Positions 60,201 to 64,000 of a stretch of DNA of 64,000 nt are shown one piece after another. Made by a program: the position numbers and the translations under genes. Numbering within the stretch: position 1 is the first letter of the stretch; each line of letters starts with the position of its first letter. This DNA comes from Melitaea cinxia (lineage: Eukaryota; Arthropoda; Insecta; Lepidoptera; Nymphalidae). The DNA is taken from contig NC_059414.1 in assembly GCF_905220565.1 (NCBI RefSeq), forward strand, positions 5,888,001 to 5,952,000, written 5' to 3'. The notes below the pieces were generated by a model, which saw nothing but the letters and a program-made list of their open reading frames with translations, had not been told where the DNA came from and made no database searches.

Positions 60201-63200
60201 ATAAAATAAAATATCTTTTTCAGACTTCTTTTTCCCTTACTAAAATTTTTTATTGTTATACCTTTGAAAGATAGTTAGAAATGTGTGTTTATTATTAAAT
60301 ATGTTGGAGAGCCACTTAAAGTATCAGACTTTCTGCCTCTTTAACTATCTGTTGAAGTAATGGCCCTCAGTCTTACAGAATACAAACATTTGTCACAAAC
60401 GGGTATCAAACCTATCACCAATGGTCCAATAGTCTGTGAATTATACATTTAAAAAATACAGAACCTACTAGACACCTTTTCTAGACAACCTTTGAACAAA
60501 GATTACAAAGGAAGATATAATGATAGTAAAATTAAATATAAAAAACAAAATAAGGGTTCCGTACCACTGACTAGATAAAATATTTAGACATCATTTTTTT
60601 TTTTTTGTTTAAATATTTTTTTATTTTAATTTATTTATTTATTATTAAAGTAAATATACAAATAAGTATTTTGTGGTCTGAAAGAAGATGTAGTGACAAA
60701 AATTGTGAAAGATATGCTCAGATTTGGTAATGTCGAGAGAAAGAGTGAAGAACGATTGACGAAAAAAGTGTAGAAGGCGAGGGTGAATGGAAGGGTTGGA
60801 AGAGGTAGACCTAGGCGGACGTTCTGACCAGGCCCGAGGAGGAGTTGCTGGACTTCCACCTGGGAGGGTCCCTCGTATGGCGGATAGGGGAATACCGCCT
60901 GCGGTTTAACGAATGCGGGTGGTAGAGATCTTCGGAGCCCCGCGGACCAAAACCAGACGATGCGCTCCGGGTACTGCTTTGGTCATCAGAGAAATGTGAG
61001 CGCAGGTGTGTTGGCAAGGAGTTACGGAGGTGTGTGTGGCGGTGAGACGTGGGGGTCGGGTTTCCCTTTCCCCACGCGGCGGACGGGGTGGGCGGGTTCG
61101 CTCGCCCGCTCTAAGGCGCGCAAGCCGCATGCCACCGGGTAGCGCTGGGCGCTCTGCAGTTTCTGCGGGGCTGCTAGATGCGACCCGGTGGCCGAGGAAG
61201 GGCTGGACCTCACGGTCGCCCGGACTCAGACAGTGGGGCAGTTCCTGGACCTCATCTTCCTCCTGCAGACGGCGGAGGGATCGACTTGGAAAGGTTGAGC
61301 GTCCCTTCCGACGGGGCCGAAAGGCCATCAACCGGGGGCGTCGTGGTAATGTGCGGAAGCGATTCCATAGTGTCCCCACTAAGGCGCCGGCGGAAAAAAG
61401 ATGTGGGTTTTAGTCTAGTTAGGATTTAGTTGGTTAGGATAGTCTGGCATTGCACCTCACGCCGGGAGTTCCACACTCCCGTCACCCTCGTGTGGCGGGG
61501 TTAGTGCGTAAATGCATTTCCCCATCTATAAAAAAAAGGCGGACGTTCCGAGACCAAATAAGGGACGTCTTGAAAAAAGGCCAGGTCAAGAGTACCCTAA
61601 GCCTGAGCATGAAAGAGCATGTCGACACCAACAATTTATACTACGCCAACTCGAATTTTCGATAAGTTGGTTTTTTTTAATGCACCTTGAATAAATGTTT
61701 TTTTTTTTTTTTGTAATAATGAAAATTGTGATATTGCAATTAATAAATTAACTTTTAAAGATACCAAATTTCAAATAAGTTTCTTAATTAATATAAAAGG
61801 TATCACGTTTTCCCTTTTATAAGCCTCTATTGTAAAGTTCTCTTTTATGAGTTAGCTTAGTATAAATTGCTGGTGTCTATGTATGAAGGGAATAATGAAA
61901 GTGGACGAAGCGAAAGAAGTATGTAAGGATCGTAGCAAGTGGAAAGAAGTGGTTGGTCTCTGCCTACCCCTACGAGAGTATGTATGTATTTTGTGACTAT
62001 TTCAAGCGTCTACGTGTTACCTAATTTTTTGCCTAATTTTGTAAGTAAAAATACAATTGAGTATTTTATGAATATTTCAAGTGCCTACCTGTTGTCTTTA
62101 TTGATATAGAGCAAATAAAGGGCAAAAAAAATCGCGTTTGTTGTATGGGAGGGTCCTTAAATTTTTTACTTTATTTTTAGTATTTGTAGTTATAGCGGCG
62201 GCAGAAATACATAATTTGTGAAAATTTCGACTGTCTAGCTATCACGGTTCTTGAGATACAGCCTGGTGACAGACAGACAGACAGACAGACAGACAGAATG
62301 AATGACGGACGGACGGACGGACGGACGGACGGACAGCGAAGTCTTAGAAAAAGGGTCCCGCTTTTACCCTTTAGGTACAGAACCCTAAAAATAACTGACT
62401 TCAATTACATCAAAAAGTAACACAACATAGATAGATACATGGAAATATAGTCAAGTAAAAATGCATTATCAAAGATTACTCAAAAAGTAGTCATCAGATC
62501 TCGATTAATTGTAAATAGGACCACATGACAAGCATCAACTTTCGATTAAAACAAGAATCATCAAAATCAGTACATCCAGCAAAAAGTTATGTGGTATAAT
62601 ACAACATAGGTCAACAAAAATAGACAAGTAAATACACATTATTAGATATAACTCCAAAATTACTTATCAGATCTCAACCAAAATTAAATGGAACCACATG
62701 GCGCCACCTTTCGATTTATAAAAAAAAAACATCAAAATCGGTCCACCCAGTCAAAAATATTGAGGTACCATACATAAAAAATTAAATACAAACAATTTGA
62801 GAACCCCTTCTTTTTTTGATAGTTAATTTAAAGAATTAAGCAAAATGTCTCTAAAAAAACTCTATATATAAGTAATAATAAAGATGTAATACTCTCAAAT
62901 ATTATAATTCTAATCAAATTTTACTGATTATGAATTGACTAGAAATTAAATCATACTTACACATTGTGTGATATGACTCGTTTGGTTTTATCACTTTTGG
63001 GTGATTCATTTGGTTCATATTTGAAACTTTCCTGCAATTTCTTCTTCATAGACTCCTCACCTTTAGGCTTCTCAAGTTTGTTATCTACTGAAATTATATG
63101 TTTTTAGTAAATATAAAGAAACAGAAAAAAAAAATTTTTTTAACCCATAACCTAGCAACTGAAATTAAAGAACTTAAAAACGTCTATGAATTGAATGCTT

Positions 63201-63835
63201 AAAACCAAATGGTCACATATCTTTTTGAAATTGCAAATACGAGCCAATAAGGGAAATATACTGTACAATATGTGTAGAATAACAATTTAATGATAAATTG
63301 ACAATATCAAACTATAAAATATGTCTACCACTTCAGCCTATCACAGTCCACTGCTGGACATTGGCCTCCACAAGTTCGCGTCAAACATTACAGCGCGACC
63401 TCATGTTTTGCCACAAAGTCACAACATTGTGCAGGCGGGTTGGTGACCGCGGGACTGGCTTTGTCGCAATGAAGACGCTGATGCTTGTCTTCGGCCTGTG
63501 TATTTCAAAGCCAGCAGTTCGATGTTTATCCTACCATCGGTCGGCTTTTTAAGTTTCAAAGTGGTATTGGAACTGTGTTATCCCTTAGTCGCCTCATACG
63601 ACACCCACGGGAAGAGAGGGGGTGCCTATATTCTTCACTGCTGTAACCACACACCACGCATAAAATATGCCTATATGATTTTTACCTTTATTTTCAACAT
63701 CGGAATCATCAGAATCTATAGGATTTAATCTAATTCTCTTTCGTTTCTTAACAGAAATGGCTACTTCCTCTTCACTGTCACTGGCATTCTTGTGTGGTTC
63801 TGGTGACGGAGTTGGTATTCTTTCGCGTTTTTTAT
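41917..63835 (-). CDS. Msh6: DNA mismatch repair protein MSH6 (5' end beyond window)
   Basis: 18 exons on the minus strand, all with agreeing phases: 63686-63835, 62961-63087, 59993-60188, 59508-59642, 59253-59385, 55041-55183, 51931-52065, 51229-51418, 50445-50751, 49689-49844, 48558-48804, 47668-47823, 46220-46354, 45678-45899, 45234-45443, 44077-44254, 43682-43833 and 41917-42201. They give 1085 residues to the TAA. The product pairs with MSH2 (MutS-alpha), binds mispairs and small loops, and uses ATP to start repair in the nucleus. Seen, numbering from the first residue in the window: an acidic/basic disordered N-terminus (1-92), mismatch-binding domain with GKFYELYHMD (about 181-190), connector, lever/clamp with YCSTPMGKR, Walker A GPNMGGKS (859-866), signature STFLVEMNETA, Walker B VLLDELGRGTSTYDG, and the STHYHSLV loop. 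The first exon here starts in phase 1, so the initiator exon, and any PWWP domain, lie beyond base 64000. Two introns contain exon-end tandem arrays. Confidence 0.97.
42296..43770 (-). repeat. 134-bp tandem array of the MSH6 penultimate exon end
   Basis: Exactly 10 periods of 134 bp separate the most distal exon end (42342) from the real one (43682), so 11 exon-end copies exist. They look identical except for the most distal copy (for example TATTAACG instead of TATTGACG). Each unit has the last 80-odd bases of the exon (encoding RTVFSTHYHSLVRHLAAHP then AVLLAHM), the GTGAGT donor and about 50 bp of intron. The copies differ from the real exon by loss of 11 bp next to AGCTGGCG, which breaks the frame. 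The segment after the junction's TAG is 85 nt, so inclusion of one copy would shift the frame. Confidence 0.95.
43682..43833 (-). CDS. Msh6: MSH6 penultimate exon (source of the 134-bp array)
   Basis: 152 nt, entering in phase 1 and leaving in phase 0. It codes GRGTSTYDGTAIASG, VCVELAARGCRTVF and STHYHSLVRHL up to LLAHM. It contains the end of Walker B/D-loop and the conserved STHYH histidine switch. Its acceptor is 'aaacttcag' and its donor ATG|GTGAGT is repeated ten times downstream in the intron. Confidence 0.95.
43905..43998 (+). repeat. 'ccgacttca' family 3' fragment
   Basis: 'ggtgcacccagtaaaaagtt' to 'gagaacctcctcctttttaa' and 'agtcggta'. It fills over a third of the 243-bp intron between the last-but-two and penultimate MSH6 coding exons. 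Confidence 0.55.
44077..44254 (-). CDS. Msh6: MSH6 signature-motif exon
   Basis: It codes GSYVPAQECSMSLIDRIFTR, LGASDDILSGQSTFLVEMNE and TAAIVKHATLHSLVLLDELG. It holds the ABC-type signature (ST-x-L-x-E-M-x-E-T) and the Walker B DE. Phase 1 exit into the exon at 43833. Confidence 0.95.
44330..44530 (-). mobile_element. tRNA-headed SINE, minus strand
   Basis: The complement of 'gggtatcgatccgcatcagc' looks like a B box, and 'accattgcgctaaagaatgg' is the A-box side. The body includes 'gtaacgggggcttggaaaca'. It lies in an MSH6 intron. A related head alone occurs at 49884-49950. Confidence 0.5.
44637..45065 (+). repeat. 'ccgacttca' family repeat
   Basis: From 'gtgtttgcaggcaaatgaag' through 'tctctgggattccatcatca' to 'ttttgaagtcggtta'. 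It is followed at about 45127 by a run of roughly 17 C residues, a likely assembly-error hotspot. Confidence 0.6.
45234..45443 (-). CDS. Msh6: MSH6 Walker A exon
   Basis: 70 codons in phase 0-0. Begins PYLNITEGRHPCILLDDFIP and has a Gly-rich variable loop (GGKGGEIFQGGEGAA), then LLLLTGPNMGGKSTLMRQVG. GPNMGGKS is the MutS P-loop that binds ATP phosphates. Confidence 0.96.
46785..47072 (+). mobile_element. Retroelement 3' segment, near-intact copy
   Basis: The best-preserved copy of the family: 'ctgaggtagggcacagcagg', 'gtgttcctgttggtgagtaa', 'gatgcttctggtgttgcagg', 'ccgtacgcttgtttgccgac' and an A-rich tail. It lies in an MSH6 intron. Confidence 0.7.
47247..47319 (+). tRNA. tRNA-Arg (anticodon CCT)
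   Basis: 73 nt fold into a full cloverleaf: acceptor GCCCCTG/CAGGGGT (G-U at the top pair), D stem GCCT/AGGC, anticodon stem TCGGC/GCCGG with loop CTCCTAA, 5-nt variable loop, T arm GTGGG-TTCGAGT-CCCAC and discriminator A. Internal promoters are intact: A box TGGCCTAATGG and B box GGTTCGAGTCC. A run of more than 12 T starts at about 47328, a strong Pol III terminator. It reads AGG codons. It lies antisense inside an MSH6 intron and is not part of a SINE. Confidence 0.97.
48346..48530. mobile_element. MITE-like element, copy 3 (inverted)
   Basis: 'agtaaaacttctttacgcac' at the left, 'gttacgaaaagtgtaatcgg' inside, and 'ttcagtcgtgtagtctaaag' at the right: the inverse of the copies at 1-225 and 24174-24395. 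Confidence 0.6.
49199..49676 (+). mobile_element. 5'-truncated LINE, RTE-like reverse-transcriptase tail
   Basis: Translation across small frame breaks gives RALVFSIFLYGDVDPA, EMWCWRKMLSVLESIPDQQV, then ILEELGIKQHLSSIVHARIL and VQGKVEGTRSHGRSPMRW. These match the C-terminal region of lepidopteran endonuclease/reverse-transcriptase LINEs. It ends in a (GAT)n-type run 'gagatgatgatgaa' just before an MSH6 exon. Confidence 0.8.
49884..49950 (+). mobile_element. SINE head (tRNA-like)
   Basis: 'acaacgcgttggcacaacgg' followed by 'gcgggttcgaccctgaacat' (B box GGTTCGACCCT). Only the Pol III head remains. It cannot fold as a tRNA. Confidence 0.5.
50203..50357. repeat. 155-bp near-perfect hairpin MITE
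   Basis: The left arm from 'cgatgcctaacagccaaaaa' to 'gagttatatatatagtt' and the right arm from 'aactatatatataactcagt' to 'ggctgttagacatcg' pair over roughly 65 bp with a centre of about 20 bp. Only a few mismatches are visible (for example gtgaca / tgtcgc). It lies in an MSH6 intron. Confidence 0.85.
51498..51831. mobile_element. TIR MITE, relative of 12071-12360
   Basis: Ends GTCGTCCATAAAATACG and CGTATTTCATGGACG are inverted copies. The interior ('gcgagaggaggtgagaacc', 'ggaggagggaaaggtccaaa') has its own purine-rich inverted theme. Non-coding, in an MSH6 intron. Confidence 0.65.
52456..52700 (+). repeat. 'ccgacttca' family repeat
   Basis: 'aaaaaccgacttcaatttca' to 'agtcgaattgagaacctcct'. 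It lies just outside the distal edge of the 164-bp array. Confidence 0.55.
52741..55090 (-). repeat. 164-bp tandem array of an MSH6 exon end
   Basis: The donor of the real exon (at 55039-55040) recurs every 164 bp down to 52907-52908: 13 exact periods, 14 exon ends, with units that look identical. On the minus strand a unit is: exon end coding DAAPALPAAEHMLAVAEE, donor GAG|GTACGC, then about 110 bp of intron, ending CGGGCCCGCAG where the exon block restarts. The intronic part is itself two related sub-repeats ('acaacagtgtgacgagcact' and 'caacagtgtggcgagcacga') with the palindromes ACACTAGTGT and GAGCACACTGTGCTC. Degenerate partial units lie at 52741-52906. Confidence 0.96.
55041..55183 (-). 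CDS. Msh6: MSH6 exon that seeded the 164-bp array
   Basis: 143 nt, phase 1 in, phase 0 out. It codes SGLTSKTDKVVRREVCQVSV, then the Ala/Arg-rich RGARALGPQDAAPALPAAEH and MLAVAEE. VVRREVCQV is the conserved connector-domain strand. The Ala-rich part corresponds to a variable surface loop in other MSH6 proteins. It is strongly GC-rich compared with its neighbours. Confidence 0.93.
55215..55480. repeat. Rearranged fold-back copy of the 'cttgtttgccgacc' family
   Basis: 'gctgtgatgcttctgttgtt' reads in plus orientation and 'ggatatctgcaataccagga' in minus orientation, with 'aatttgtttgctttgtctcc' between. Two opposed partial copies seem fused. Diverged, so the assignment is tentative. Confidence 0.35.
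55521..55770. repeat. Helitron-like fragments
   Basis: 'ctagctgtgcccgcggcttc' at about 55521 and 'actaactgttgcccgcgact' at about 55735 are starts of the widespread lepidopteran 'cccgcgacttcgtccgcgtgg' repeat type. Confidence 0.45.
55930..58195. repeat. Large inverted repeat arms around a jockey-like LINE
   Basis: The left arm (about 55930-56445) has two direct units of about 290 bp beginning 'gttggaagtttgtatgaaa' and containing 'cactcatcacgaaa'. The right arm (about 57655-58135) has two units in the opposite orientation ('tcatacaaacttccaacccc', 'gagtttcgtaaaatccgttc'). Between the right-arm units lie a SINE tail (57768-57820) and a (TTCTG)n microsatellite (about 57815-57975). It ends in (GATA)n near 58175. 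Confidence 0.7.
56448..57650 (+). mobile_element. Jockey-like LINE fragment with a 335-residue open frame
   Basis: The frame (56360-57367) starts inside the repeat arm. LINE sequence begins at about TYVNDLKNVVKTCEM, with YADD (MYQYADDTCLLSAHHD), GLVINREKTKVIYIS, RYLGITIDTNLNWKEHINNV and LQLRILKTIVPIYIRN, to the natural stop (SNLKKKIQKITIKTYLKNSF). This is the palm and thumb to the C-terminus of a jockey-like reverse transcriptase. The front half is missing. There are no internal stops over more than 900 bp, so the insertion is young. The tail ends in 'taaataaataag'. Confidence 0.88.
58745..58985 (-). mobile_element. Metulj-like SINE, internally deleted
   Basis: From 'cagcctatcgcagtccactg' (inverted tail) through 'cttgtgtatttcaaagccag' to 'cacacccacaggaagaccgg'. 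The middle block with 'gcccagcgtggtgac' is missing. Confidence 0.65.
59253..59642 (-). CDS. Msh6: MSH6 mismatch-recognition exons (two)
   Basis: Exon 59508-59642 codes AHKQWWEIKSMHFDSVLFFK, VGKFYELYHMDAAVGVNELG and FSYMK. The Phe-x-Glu (F-Y-E) is the element that stacks on and contacts the mispaired base in MutS and MSH6. Exon 59253-59385 continues with GEFAHSGFPESAYSRMASTL and VEQTETPEMMQERCK. Both match MSH6 (not MSH2/3) wording, as does the preceding exon's RRPDHPDYDKTTLFVPAEF. Confidence 0.96.
60600..61990 (+). mobile_element. Nested LINEs: R1-like element inserted into an older LINE
   Basis: The older LINE reads DMLRFGNVERKSEERLTKKV and RVGRGRPRRTF before 60824, then resumes RDQIRDVLKKGQVKSTLSL after 61548, and VDEAKEVCKDRSKWKEVV at about 61895-61950. 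Between lies a GC-rich element (about 60825-61536) with a 3' region 'gggttttagtctagttagga' ... 'gtaaatgcatttccccatct' and an A-tail. AGGCGGACGTTC on both sides (60813-60824, 61537-61548) is its 12-bp target duplication. A further AT-rich interruption lies at about 61630-61880. Confidence 0.8.
62130..62390. repeat. Repeat with compound (CAGA)n(CGGA)n microsatellite
   Basis: 'cacggttcttgagatacagc' precedes seven or so CAGA units (62268-62296) and about seven CGGA units (62307-62335), then 'gggtcccgcttttacccttt' and 'aggtacagaaccctaaaaat', a common lepidopteran repeat end. Confidence 0.7.
62391..62825 (+). repeat. 'ccgacttca' family repeat
   Basis: 'aactgacttcaattacatca' to 'gagaaccccttctttttttg', with 'cggtccacccagtcaaaaat' inside. 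It is the last large copy before the MSH6 exon at 62961. Confidence 0.55.
63331..63660 (-). mobile_element. Metulj-like SINE, near full length
   Basis: Inverted relative to 5807-6141: 'cagcctatcacagtccactg', 'ggcgggttggtgaccgcggg', 'ccatcggtcggctttttaag' and 'cgacacccacgggaagagag'. It sits between MSH6 exons 63686 and 62961, ending only about 25 bp from the donor of the upstream exon. Confidence 0.7.
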
Positions 63836-64000
63836 CTGAACATTTTGAGTTGAAAATTAATTACGTTCTATTTAATTTTAATGTATTTTACTAATGTTGA
63901 TATTACTAAACTAAGCATTTATAAACAGTAATTAAAATCGTTTTATTGGTTACAAAAATTATATAAGTGAAACATTATTTTTATACCATATTATAATTAT

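Noticed and set aside
60906..61413. Overlapping 157- and 135-codon frames
   Set aside because: GC-rich LINE 3' region without stops by composition. The poly-A tail and target duplication show a 5'-truncated retroelement, not a gene.
1..64000. Bacterial, phage or viral gene cluster
   Set aside because: Splice sites, intron-split animal genes and SINE/LINE content show insect nuclear DNA. No operon-like or capsid/integrase cluster was seen.

Overview
This is nuclear DNA from an insect, almost certainly a butterfly or moth. The evidence is AT-rich DNA with short exons, GT/AG introns, three animal housekeeping genes, and several interspersed repeat families typical of Lepidoptera: SINEs ending in a 'gcctatgtccagcagtggac' type tail, helitron-like elements ending in GGTCAGCTAG, 'ccgacttca' repeats, and R1-, jockey- and RTE-like LINE fragments. 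The real genes are split into exons of about 70-310 bp, so most long open frames here are not genes.

Layout. 1-16.2 kb is gene-free and repeat-rich, with a CpG-rich promoter-like patch at 8.9-9.9 kb, a decayed coding-like GC-rich patch at 10.5-11.9 kb, and a LINE flanked by telomere-like repeats at 13.65-14.19 kb. At 16.27-17.27 kb on the minus strand lies a complete Tctex-type dynein light chain gene (3 coding exons, 116 aa). Head-to-head with it, 644 bp away, a DHHC palmitoyltransferase gene of the ZDHHC2/15/20 group runs on the plus strand from 17.91 to 33.75 kb. It has 7 core exons giving 346 aa and at least five further candidate exons that fit the splice phases. 33.8-40.6 kb is intergenic, with a TIR element holding a U2 snRNA-derived fragment and a LINE fragment. 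From 41.9 kb to beyond the right edge, on the minus strand, is Msh6, the MutS-alpha mismatch-repair ATPase: 18 exons, 1085 residues to the stop, with the 5' end outside the window. An intact tRNA-Arg(CCT) gene sits on the plus strand inside one of its introns.

The most striking feature is inside Msh6. Two separate exon/intron boundaries have each been amplified into a homogeneous tandem array. A 164-bp unit (13 periods, 14 exon ends) carries the 3' end of the exon at 55.1 kb. A 134-bp unit (10 periods, 11 exon ends) carries the 3' end of the penultimate exon at 43.7 kb. Each unit contains exon sequence, the 5' splice site and the start of the intron. In the 164-bp array each copy also has a potential 3' splice site placed so that an 18-codon phase-0 mini-exon could be inserted any number of times. 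In the 134-bp array the exon part carries an 11-bp deletion and would shift the frame.

Working together: MSH6 acts with MSH2 in the nucleus on base mismatches, the dynein light chain is part of the dynein motor, and the ZDHHC protein is a membrane S-acyltransferase. They are neighbours, not a pathway. Exon boundaries were placed by reading splice sites, frame and family similarity by eye. No alignment or transcript data were available.
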